Assembly: GCF_011386835.1 (NCBI RefSeq)
Contig: NC_088792.1
Coordinates: 235,916,394-235,980,393, forward strand
From: Chrysemys picta bellii
Taxonomy: Eukaryota > Chordata > Testudines > Emydidae
Direction of reading: 5' to 3'
Length of the DNA: 64,000 bases
Positions 12,216-23,400 of the stretch are shown in pieces; position 1 is the first letter of the stretch, and every line of letters begins with the position of its first letter. The notes below the pieces were generated by a model. The model made no database searches. It saw nothing but the letters and a program-made list of their open reading frames with translations, and had not been told where the DNA came from. The translations under genes were made by a program, and so were the position numbers.

Positions 12216-12540
12216 CGCTGAGCTCCTGGCACGGGCAGCTGAAGGGAGCAGGAGGGGGCCTTCGAGAGGCCGGAGCGAGCGCGGGAAGGGGACTCCCACG
12301 TCCAGAGCGGAGGGCAGGGAAAGTGTCTGCGCTGAGGGGCTGGGACTGGTGCACAAACTTCTCGCAGAGTTTGCAGGCGCAGCCTCCAGCGCGCCCCGGC
12401 TCCTGCTCAGCTGCCCGGGCAAATCCGGCGCGTCTCCCGGCTCTGCGAGGCTGGGAGGAGACGCGGGCGCGCGGCGGACCGAACTCGGCTGTGGCTGGGT
12501 GGCTGCAGCCTGGACCTTGGTGTCCGAAAGGCCGGGAGAG
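12216..12540 (+). other. CRISPLD1: CRISPLD1 exon 1, non-coding 5' UTR (predicted)
   Basis: GC-rich segment ending GGGAGAG with a strong donor GTAAGG at 12,541. It lies upstream of exon 2, whose acceptor at 14,083 precedes the start codon by 65 bases, so the gene needs an upstream leader exon and this is the best candidate. The 5' end is inferred from the TATA-like box. Open frames crossing this segment run over the donor and are CpG-island artefacts. Confidence 0.6.
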
Positions 12541-13105
12541 GTAAGGGCTTGGCTCCGCCTCGCTTGGGAACGGCTCCGCGCCGTTCAGCCCTGACTCCCG
12601 CAACAATCAGCGGCGCCCCAGCGGCGACCCTGCGCGCCCCCCCCCTCCGACCTGCGGCTCTTCCCACGCACGAGTCGGAGACTTCCCGGGGAGACCCAGC
12701 TCCCCGCCTGGCTTTTTGTCCAGTTCGCCTCGCCTTCCCAGCCGGGGCCGTGTAACAAAGGGCCTGAGGAGGGAGGGGCAGGGGGAGAGCTCCAGGTCTG
12801 ACCTGCTGGAAGATTTAACTCTCCGCAGAGTTGTTGCTCCATCGCGCGCTCACAGGACGCGTGCTGCTGAGAAGCAACTTTGGGGCAGCAGCAGTTGATT
12901 TGTCCTTAGAAGCCGGGCGGGTGTGTGGTTGAAATGCAGCCCAGGGAAGGCAGATGGATGGAGATATATTCATAGGAACGGGAGCCAAAAAGCCAGCCTT
13001 TCTCATTTCAGCATCTTTATTTAATGTCTAACAGGTGTGGAAAGTGCAATTTGGCCCAGTAGTATAATACGATATATCTTCCATAGTGGAACATTGGGTA
13101 TACTG

Positions 13106-13243
13106 TATCAGAGGGGTAGCCGTGTTAGTCTGAATCTGTAAACAGCAACAGAGGGTCCTGTGGCACCTTTGAGACTAACAGAAGTACTGGGAGCATAAGC
13201 TTTCGTGGGTCAGAACCTCACTTCTTCAGATGCAAGAGTATCT
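13106..13243 (-). mobile_element. Short retroposon, family 1 (hammerhead-like head)
   Basis: Flanked by a perfect 10-bp duplication GGGTATACTG (13,096-13,105 and 13,244-13,253). On the minus strand it reads a hammerhead-like head, then GTTAGTCT...AAGGTGCCAC, then AGACTAACACGGCTACCCC, a very common turtle repeat. No Pol III A/B boxes are visible. The variable target duplication points to RNA-mediated insertion. Confidence 0.8.
13193..13233 (-). ncRNA. Hammerhead-ribozyme-like motif, core intact
   Basis: Minus strand, 5' to 3': GCAT (13,233-13,230), CTGAAGA (13,229-13,223), an extra A, stem II arms GTGAG and CCCAC around a short loop, GAA (13,204-13,202), palindromic AGCT (13,201-13,198), T (13,197), ATGC (13,196-13,193). 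GCAT pairs with ATGC as stem I. CTGANGA and GAA are the invariant core. AGCT can form stem III only between two copies, as in dimeric hammerheads. Doubts are the extra A before stem II and one mismatch in stem II. Activity is not shown. Confidence 0.5.
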
Positions 13244-14083
13244 GGGTATACTGGGCACCTAGGCAGCTTCTCTGTTCATTTTCTTCAAGATGCCAAATGT
13301 TCCTTTCCCTGTCTACCCTCCACAGCTAGGTCCATAACTGGAGTGCTAGGGGATTGGTGTTACAGTGTTAATATATTTTGAATTGGGATGAGGGAGCTAC
13401 TGTAGATAGAGAGCACTGCAGCTTTCCAAACGGTAAACCTTCAAGCAGTAGCAGGCATCAGAAGAACATTCTTGATGGGAGAACTGCATTTTAAAACCTT
13501 CTCTTAAAATAATTCATCATTTTTGTTCTGCAAGCATAATAAGTAAACCCTGTTTGACTAACAGGTTTTAATAATCTAAGTTTTGTTGTTAAGTTTGGAG
13601 ACTCAAAATATTTTTAAATCCTAAAACAAAAGCTTCTGATCATCAGATTTGATAGTTCTGATTTTTTTTTAAAGCATACTTCACATTCTTTTTTGGGGTT
13701 GTTTTCATTTTGGGAGTCGCTGCAAGCCCCTTTAGCTTGAAAACCGCTATATTTATACATAGGGATATTATAAGAGGACCTAATTCATTTAATCATCTAA
13801 TTTAGATTGCTTAAAGGCACTATCAGATGAAGGCAGTTTATGAAAAAATTCCTTTTATTTATGCAGACTCTTAAGTGTGCTTTACATAACTACCTGAATG
13901 ATCTTCAATTCATGAGGTCAAAGCCACAGTGTAAAGGATGGGTGTCTATGTTCTCTGGCATCCCTAAAAACCACACTGGCACACTCCCCTCCCAACTACA
14001 GTTTGACTTTTGTTATTTAACAGATTAATTCAGGCCAACACTTTAACCTCAGAATCACTTTACTCTCTCTTATGCCTTTGCAG

Positions 14084-14148
14084 CCAACAGACCTGGAAGA
14101 AAGATTTTGTCCTGGAATTAACCCTGAGGAGTCTTGAGGTCATTCATC
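14084..14148 (+). other. CRISPLD1: CRISPLD1 exon 2, 5' UTR part
   Basis: Follows acceptor TATGCCTTTGCAG ending at 14,083. It carries no upstream ATG in frame with the coding start; the stretch just before the start codon reads CATTCATC. Confidence 0.8.
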
Positions 14149-14406
14149 ATGAAGTGTGTAGCACAGGAATGGCTCAGAGTAACTGCCTTGCTATTCATAG
14201 CTCAAACAGTTTCTGCAATGGTTCTTCCCAATGGTACACTATTAGAGGAACTTTTGGAAAAGTACATGGACGAGGATGGTGAGTGGTGGATCGCCAAGCA
14301 AAGAGGGAAAAGGGCTATCACAGACAGTGATATGCAAAGTATCTTGGATCTTCATAATAAATTACGGAGTCAGGTGTATCCACCAGCTTCCAATATGGAA
14401 TATATG
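14149..14406 (+). CDS. CRISPLD1: CRISPLD1 coding exon 2 (signal peptide, propeptide, CAP start)
   Basis: Codons 1-86. The first ATG (14,149) gives [10 protein letters not shown] followed by a hydrophobic stretch, a typical signal peptide ending near VSA (21-23). An N-glycosylation site NGT is at 28-30. Acidic EEL...DEDGEWW precedes RGKR (52-55), a furin-type site that would release the CAP domain. The CAP helix begins [13 protein letters not shown] (about 64-76). The exon ends after ATG in phase 0 with donor GTAAGG. Confidence 0.96.
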
Positions 14407-17400
14407 GTAAGGATAAATTGATAGTGGTGTCTAGAAAGAAATGTTAATGCAGTAGTTGCTGTCATTGTGTAAAATAGCATACTTTCAGTCATTGTTTCTT
14501 TGTGTCTGTTTTAAAACATTGTTATAAAAGGATGAAATGCAACACTATCTTCAGGAGTTAAAAGATAAGCAGGGTGCTAAACTAGAAACATTGCATTGCA
14601 AAATAACACAGGTTCTTCCTAGCTCCTAAACTGGTATATTTCTATGTTTAATATATTAGTATGTGATAATTTCCCTTAGTTTTTGGCCTATTTATTTATT
14701 TATTTAGCCTCAATGTATATTTGGTAGTTGTTGAACCTAAAGCTTTCACTTTTCTTAACTTGTGAGGTGTGTTTTTTTTTTTTTTTTTTTTTTTTTAATA
14801 GGATAATTTAGGTTTCATTATGACTAGGGCCCTACCAAATTCAGGGTCCATTTTGGTCAATTTCTAGCTCATAGGATTTTAAAAATAGTCAATTTCATGG
14901 TTTCAGATGTTTATATCTGAATTTCAGGGTGTTGTAATTGTGGGGGTCCTGACCCAAAGGGAGGCCATGGAGGGGTGGGGGTAGTCACAAGGCCATTGTA
15001 GGGGGGGTTGTAGGATTGCCACCCTTTATTTCTGCGCTGCTGCTGGTAGGGATGCTGCCATCAGAGCTGGGCAGCCGGAGAGCAGTGGCTGCTGGCCAGG
15101 TGCGCAGCTCTAAAGCGAGCATCACCGCCAGAAGCAGTGCAGAAGTGAGGGTCACAGGACATGGGGAGTTGGTTACCATATGTTCCAGTTTTCCTGGCAG
15201 CCTCCTGTCAGAGTCCAGGGCTGACAGCCACCCTCACTTCTGCGCTGCCTTTAGAGCTGGGCTCCCAGCCAGTAGCTGCGGAGCTTCCTGCAGCCTGGGG
15301 AGGTTCCCAGAGATGGGGCTTCATGAGTGGCCCCTGCATGGGAAGAGGAAGTCCCATCCTTAATCAGCTTGGGCCGGGATTAGCAGCTGGAGCCTGGTGC
15401 ACGGTAGGAGTCCCCGGCTAGGGCACTCACAGCCCTGCCCCTGCCCGCCAATAGCCAGATTTTGTGGTCCATGACACATTTTTCACAGCCAGGAAATTGG
15501 TAGGGCCCTATTTATGATCCTACTAACTTATTGGAGCACATTGGGAATACTAAAATTCTATCCTTGGAACTCCTCAAAAGGCCAGTGGCCTGACAAGAAT
15601 GGGGCAATTGTATTATTACTCTTACATCTGCAGAAAAATTAACTTTTGTCACAATGTTCATGTTTTATTTTTTTTGACTATACAAATATCAAGGAGATTG
15701 CATTATTATAGGCAGGGCTGATTGCACCCCTTTTACTAAGGTTGCCCAACAGTTCCCATCATAAGCTCCTGTTTCAGTTGCTTATAATTTAGCCAAACTT
15801 GAACTGCTCAGGCTGAAATTTTCCATGCCAGGTATCTGCCACAGGCTAGTGGGTTTTTTGTTAATTTCAGCCACAACAGTTCAGCCATATGCAAAAATGA
15901 GGCTAGGAAAAAATGTTTAGTTCTTGCTAGAAAATTCTGATGACCATTGAAAAGCATGCTTTCGAACAGGAAATTATGTTAAGGCAGTGCTTTTGTTATC
16001 CATGTGAAATCCACCCAAGTTTAAGACAAGTTAGAAGCCTTTGAAAAAATCTCAGTTTGCACATGCTCAGTAGAGACTTCTTAGAACTTTAGCAGCTAAA
16101 GTTTCTGACAATTCTATTTGTGCTGAACATTCTCCAGCGCGGGGCTGAGCAGGCCCTACTGTGGGCCAGGTTTGGGCATCTGAATTGAAAGCAGGAAGAC
16201 AATTTCTTCTTTGCTGTCAATGACCCCAGTGCTGGGCTCAGGCCTGGAGGAAGAACCTTCCTTATTTGAATGCAGAGGGAACAATAGGCGGACCTGTGCA
16301 GGGTGGGGTGAGGTAGATGGGACAAGGAGCCGAGAGAGGGATTGAGACTGGGACTAGAGGCTAGTTGGTGGTGGGCAGGAGGAACTGGGACTTGACAGGA
16401 AGACTGACTCAGAGCTGAGGGGGGACTGACTCACCAGGCAAAGAAATTGGAAGGCGGGAAAGGAAACAGGTGAGGGAAGATACTGGATGAGGAACCTTGG
16501 CAGGAGACTGGAACTGGTTGGTCAAATAAACTGTGACAATGAAGTGGTGGGATAGATGTAGGTGGATGCTGTGGTTGGATCAAGAGCCCAAGGAAGGAGT
16601 TTGGAACAGGGAGGTATTTAAGATAGGGAATGTGGGTGGGAGGTAGCTGGAGGCCAGGGTGGGGGAAAGAAACAGATTGGATGAGGAGCCAGGAAATGGG
16701 GACCTGAAACTTACTCAGCAAGGAGACTTGGGACATGGTGCTAGGGGTGGGAGGGAACTAGGACTGGTTAGTCAAGAAGACTGAGACTAGGAAATTGGGG
16801 GACACTGGGACAGGGATAGAGAGTCAAGAGGGCTGAGACTAGGACTGGGTGGGCCAGGAGGCTGGGACTGGGATGGAAAAAAATTTGAAGAGTAGAGACT
16901 GGAACAAGGAGAATGGGACTGGGATGTGGTGCCAGGGATGGGGAAGATATAGGAATGGGTCAGCAGGGCTTTGGAGCTGTGCTCTGGCTCCACTCCAGCT
17001 CCAGGCAAAAACCTGCAGTTCCCCTGCTCTGGAGCTGCTCCGGGCTCTGCTCCAAAGCCCGGGTCAGGGACAGGTTGGGAAGGAAGTAATGGAAGAAGTT
17101 ATGCTGGAGTGAAATGGACAGAGTCTGTTCCCACTAGAACACACTTCCCCCAAGAGCCTGGAATGGAACCCAGGTTTCCTGAGTCTCATCTATCCTTTCT
17201 CTGCTATCCACAAATATTTGTGAAACCCACTGGCAAAGCCTCTCATCCTCCTCTAGTGTTGGCCCACTTAGAGGGTAACAACTTACTACTGCTATCACTT
17301 ACTCTGTTAGCTCAAGTGCCAGAGGTGCGTGTAGTGGATATAAAGGTTCCAATCCTGCTGATGACCCATGTGGGTGTCAATATAATGCTACATAGTGAGG

Positions 17401-20400
17401 TTTCTGATTTTTCAGTTTACTTTTTTTCATAACCTAGGAAATTACAAACAAAAAACAATGTTAAAAGAAAATAAGGTTGCAAAGTGAAGCAAACACTCAA
17501 AAGTTAGGAAATGCTATAATTAAGGTTAATTACCTTCTCCACTTGTAAAGTAACTCCCTTCTCTTCATGTGCCAATATATATTTATGCCTGTATCTGTTA
17601 TTTTCACTCCATGCATCTGAAGTGGGGTTTTTACCTACGAAAGCTTATGCCCAAATAAATCTGTTAGTCTTTAAGGTGCCACCGGACTTCTCATTGTTTT
17701 TGTGGATACAGACTAACACAGCTACCCCTCTGATATAATTAAGGTTGCCTATGCAACCTTAATGCCACCCCTTGTGTGTATGTGTTACGATACAGTCTTT
17801 AATTATATGGTCAAATACTAATTTTTCTACAGGACCACTGCCTAATTCACTGGCCAGGATGGATTTGCTCTGGGGATTCATAGATCAGGCCAGAAGGGAC
17901 CACTGTGATCATTTAGTTTGATCTCCTGTGTAATACTAATAGGTCTTCCCCAAATTAATTCCTATTTGAACTAGAGCATATTTTTCTAGAAAAAACATCT
18001 TAACCAGGGTTGTTTAGTGTGGGACATTGTTGTCTGTAGGCATCCCTGCTTTATGTGTTGTCCAAGTTGGAAAGCATATAATGAAAGAGACAGGAGATAG
18101 CAGGAAGAGAAAGGATAGTCTCGTGGTTAGGGCAGTTGAATACAGTATACCCAGGCGAACTGAATTCTGTCCCTGCCCTTTAGACAGGTTTCCTGTGTGA
18201 TTCTGAGCAAGGCATTTAAACCAAACTCTTATAGCGGTCACTAATTGTGTTTTCCTCATTTTCTGGGTGCCTGACTTGACACCATGGGGTCTGATTCGTG
18301 GAAGTGTTGAGTACTCACAGTGCAATGGAAGTCCATGGGACCTGTGTTTTGAACAAACAATGTTATATAATGTTAAGTACTCTGAAAAATCAGAGCCTGT
18401 GTGTCTCAAATTGGGCACCCAAAATTAGTGAACACTAATGAAATTAATCTTTATATGCCTCAGTTCCCCATCTGTACAATAGAAAAAATACCACCTCTCA
18501 GCGGTGTTGTGACAATAAATGCTCAAAATGAGTTAGGCTCCTAACTTCTATTTAGGCTTCTCACTTCCACTGATTTCAGTAAAAGTTAGGCTCAAATTCC
18601 TTTTGAGCATTCAGCCCTTAGATAGTATAGTGATGAGCAGGACCGTCCCTAGGGTGGTGCGGGGCCCGGGATAACCCCCAATTCTGGCCCAGGCCCCACC
18701 CCCACTCCACCCCTTCTCCCAAGTCCCTGCCCCTGCCTCTTCCTGCTTTGCCCCTGCTCTGCCCCCACCCCTATCCTGCTTCTTTCCAGCCTCCGCCCCC
18801 TCCCCCGAGCGATGCCAGGAGCCAGCCAGTCGGAGCAGGCTGGGTTTGGGTTGTTTGTTGCTGCTGGCACCAGGCCCCCCCGCTAACCACCCAGGCTGCC
18901 CTGGACCTAGTGTCCCAAAGCATGGGGCCCCCCAAAGCGCAGGGCCCAGGGCAGTTGCCCTGGTCTGTCCTATGGACAGGATGGCTCTGGTGATGAGCAG
19001 CAGAGAAAAGCTTGTGAGGAAATTAATAATGCCATCTCCAGAGCAGAGTTGAATTAAGTGCATTACGTAAAGCACGGGACTACATACTGAAGAAAAATAT
19101 GAATACAAAGACTTGGATAGCTGTTTATTATTTGAATTCCATCCATTCTGTGCACTGAATGACGCCAGGGCCCTGTGGAAAAAATCGTATGTGATCATGT
19201 AATGACTGTATTGTAAGGCATAAACATCTTGTGTTGCACAGGCAATCTTAATTCTGGTATTTCCTAACTTTCGAGTGCTTGACTTTGCAACTTTAACATT
19301 TTTGGGGGTGGGGGGGGAGTAGGTAATATGGTATATAAGAGAATTAAATGCTGAGACCATCAGTGCACATTTTCATGTTCCAAGACAACACACTTTAGTA
19401 ATAGAAAAGAGCAATTTTTCTTAAAGAAATATTGCCTTTCAAAATAAGGAATAGCCACTTGCAGAATGTCTGGTTTTAGGAGTTGTATGGTCCTATGATT
19501 TCTGGATCTGGGTTTCAAAACTAAGATTAAAGTAGGCAAGATTTGTTGGCTGCTTTTAGATATTGTTAGCATTACAGTTGGGTGCTGGTTTATGACTGGG
19601 CTCCTAGATGTGCCTATAATACAAATAATAAATTGATGATGATAATAAAACTGAGCCTTGGCTGTTAATTTAAAAATAAAGGTGGGGGACCAAATTTTAT
19701 ACTCTGATTTGAAGCACAAGCAACAATAAAAAATGAATTGTAGAGACCCCATGCAGATTTTTATGCCCATTAAAAAAATTTCTGCTAGTATTTTACATTA
19801 GGAACATCAGGTCTTATTGAAAGTTGAGCTGCACCGTTCCTTAGTAGCCCTAAGCTGTGGAGGAAGAAAGGCTCTTTCTTTAACAGAGAAAGCTTTTATC
19901 CTAAAACTTTGTCAAATTTGACAGGAGTTGAGCAGGATTTAATAAAAACAAAAGGGTGAAAAAAAAATCAAAGTTTAAAAGGTTCTCCTATTCTCTTGTG
20001 TGCTCCTTGAGTGGAGTGGGGTAGGGAGAAGAGTCCTGTGCTTCCCTACCCCCCTTTGATATTCCCAAGGGGAGTGTATCCAGGTTGCTGGGACTACAAA
20101 GTATAGCTGGCTGTAGCAGGGTGGTAACCCCGGTCTCGTCCAGAGGGGGCTGTGGCTGGAGAAAGCAGCTTTTAGGCTGAGCTGATTGGGGGAAGTGGCT
20201 GCAGCTGGGGCCACGCCCCAAACAGACTCAGCTGGCCCTATAAAGGCCAGGGCAGCCAGAAGCTCAGCAGTCCTCACTCACTCACTCCCACACTCCCTTC
20301 CCCCCCCTCCCCTCCCCTCCCCAAGAGCCTGGCTGCAGGGAACTAGAGCAGAGTACCTGGGTGGAGCAGGGCTGGGGAAAGGCTGAGGAGCTGGGGAGCT

Positions 20401-23400
20401 CCAACCTGGAAAGCCCCAGATTGCGGCCTAGTGTTAGGCCAGGAGGTACTAGGGGTTGCAGAGGGCAGCCCGGAGATAGGCAAGGTTGGGTTTGGGCCTG
20501 CTACCTTGGCCTGTGATGACTAGGCTGATACTGCAGTCTGCCCCAGGGAGTGGGACTAGATAGTGACTGGCAGCAGCTGGATCCTGAGGTGAGGTAGGGT
20601 TAGTGGGTGGGGTTCCCCTGGGAGGGGAGACCTAGCAGTGTGGGTACTGCAAGGGCACAGCACCCTGGGCAAGGGGCACCGGGGTCCTGGGAGGGACACG
20701 GGGCCCACAAGTAGAGCAAGGCAGATCACCAGCCTGCAGGGGGCGCTCCAGAGGCTGGGTCAAGCTAATTCCCCGAGAGACCAGCAGGAGGTGCCACAGG
20801 AGGCGCTCGTGTTACACTGGCCCTTACTTGAGATGTGCATGGGAGAGACTTCTTACACCCTCTGTTCTTTGGCAGTAGCCAATATAAAGATTCAGGAGGC
20901 AGACAGAGTGAAAGAATATTAATAAAATAAATGAACAATCATGCATGATTTCCCAATGACATTACAATGACTGGATTTTGATTTTTGCCTCAGCCTGTGA
21001 TGTTGATTTGCAATGACGCAATGTCAACTGTATATGATGATGTTACACTATAATACCCCTGTGAGAATTTTGTGCCACTGCGCAATACAGAATTCTGCAG
21101 TAATGTTGGGCTGGGCCTGCAGAATTTTCTCTTCCTCCCCTCCACACCCCCATTGGGCTGCAGAGATGTTGGCTGCCACTAGGAGTCACTGGACCCAGCA
21201 AAGCCCAGCTCGCAAATAGACAAGGCCAGTGAGGTGGGAGAGGGAGGAATCTTGAGGGTTCCCAGGACTCTCTGGAGGGTTCCCAGGACTCCCTGAAGGA
21301 AGGAGGCAGCAGTGTGCAGGAAACTCTGTGGAAACCTTGGGCTCTAAGAGGGTAGGGTCTATGAGTGTCTGGGCCAGGGGCCCTGCAGCTGGCCTCTGGG
21401 GATAGGGGATTTTAGTGTCTGGCCCCCTGGCTGGGCTCTGTTGGGGAAGGGGCAGAGAAGCAGGAACTGGGTTGTCATGGGGGTTTCTTTAACTTTCTAC
21501 TCCAGGGGGAATTTGTGTGTGTCTATACTGTTGATGAAATTTGGAGGAGAAATAGTAATAGATGTACCCACCAAGATCTGCAACAAGATCTGGCAGACTA
21601 GTGAGTGGCCCTCCATCTGGACACAGTCACTAATCATCACTCTGCTAAAGAAAGGCAACCTGCAGTTGTCAAAATTACCAGACCATACGCTTAATTAGCC
21701 ATCCCAGCAAAGTGATGTTGAAAGTCATATTGAACAGATTGACGCAGCAAGCGTAGAATATCATCACTGGAGAACACCGAAAGCCAGCCTGCTGGAAGAA
21801 GTACCACAGAACAGATTTTCAGCCTTTGTGTTCTATGTGAGAAGTACTTACAACACCAGCAGGACATCTACCACATCATTGTTGACTTTAAGAAGGCATT
21901 TGACAGAGTATGGCATGAAGCTCTCTGGGCAACCATGAAGAAGTACAATGTTGGTTGTGAGCTTATTCTTACCATTAAACAACTGTATGTTAAGGCCAGC
22001 AGTGCAGTTCTCGTCAATGGCACAACAGGAGTGGTTTTGCACCACTGTTGGAGTCCGGCAAGGCTGCCTTGTTTTGCGCACACTGTTCAACATCTACTTG
22101 GAGCACATAATGACTGATGCCCTAGAAGATCACACATGCACAGTCAGCACTGGGGGGGGGGGGGGGGTGAACAATCTCAAACCTTCGGTTCACTGATGAC
22201 ATTGATGGCCTAACAGGCAGCAAAGATGAACTTGGCAACCTTGTGAAACGATTGGATGAAACCTCCGCAAAATGGCATGCAAATCAGTGCAGAGAAAACC
22301 AAACTGATAACAAACATGATGGGATCAGCTCACATATCATGGTCAGTGGACAAGAGCTGGAGACAGTGGAACAGGATAAAGGATCCAAGGCAGAAATTCA
22401 GGCAAGAACTGCGCAAACAGCAGTACTGGCAAAGCTAAAGCCAATTTGGAGGAATAAGAACATCTCCCTAGAATCCAAACTGAAACTGCTGCATGCATTG
22501 GTCATCTCCATTTTTCTGTATGCATGCAGAACTTGAACAGAAAATACAGGTAGTAGAGATGAGATACTTTGGTTAAATCCTGGGCATCTCCTACTTCAAC
22601 CATGTCACTAATGAAGAGGTCCACAACATCATCACCCAATGCGCTGGGTCATATGAAGACCTCCTGATGACCGTGAAGAAGCACAAGCTGAAGTGGTACG
22701 GCCATGTAACAAGATCATCTGGCCTATCCAAGATCATCCTCCAAGGGACAGTACAGGGAAAGAGGAGAAGAGGTAGACAGAAGAAGAGTGGACTTCGGGG
22801 AGACTTGAGCACTGACACACAATCATCAGGGGTGGAGACAATTGGTTGGTTGCTCATCAATGATGGTTCCCCAACGACCAATGCGGTTATGGGACTTGAT
22901 GATATTGATACAGACATACTTGCTGATAGGTATTTTGAAATAAATTTCCAAAATAATTGAAACTGGCATGATTATATAGTGTTTTGACAAATAAAATTTG
23001 CAGAATTTTATAGACTTAAAATTTTTGGCACAGAATTCCCCCCAGGAGTAACTGTAATTATGATATGGCTCTTGGAGATTCCACTGCGTCTGTTGGTGTT
23101 TATGGCTGGCTACTAATTATTTAGACCCTGATATTTTATAAAATAAGCTTTCACTTTAAATCCTAGTTTTCTTTTTTGCTATGAACCTTACCTTTCCTGT
23201 CATGTACAGAAAAGTTTTAATCCAGAAATGTATCAAATCACAAGCTACCATAAGATCTGTATTAGCACTAGCTGTGTATAGTTACATTGCTTCTTTTTTT
23301 ACAGGACACTCTCTTGAACAGTAAGGCAGTTTTTGAACCCACCCTCAAATAGTTATTCACATGAACCCCACCCACAATGTGACAGCAGTAGAATCAATAC

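Larger units (their letters stand above)
12541..14083 (+). other. CRISPLD1: CRISPLD1 intron 1
   Basis: Starts GTAAGG and ends TTTGCAG. The first 350 bases continue the CpG-rich promoter zone. It contains one short retroposon insertion (13,106-13,243) and otherwise AT-rich DNA with no recognised element. Confidence 0.6.

Noticed and set aside
12159..12842. Open frames over the CpG island on both strands
   Set aside because: They cross the exon 1 splice donor at 12,541 and read as Arg/Pro/Gly-rich on every frame, as expected for CpG-rich promoter DNA.
14134..14148. Five extra codons upstream of the CRISPLD1 start in the same frame
   Set aside because: The frame would begin at TTG, not ATG. 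The ATG at 14,149 starts a normal signal peptide and agrees with the known protein.
16431..17008. Minus-strand Pro/Ser/Leu-rich open frames
   Set aside because: They are the complement of a purine-rich degenerate tandem repeat.
18611..19360. 249-codon minus-strand open frame
   Set aside because: Half of it lies in a hAT element (18,638-18,989) and the rest in AT-rich intron. No domain is recognisable.
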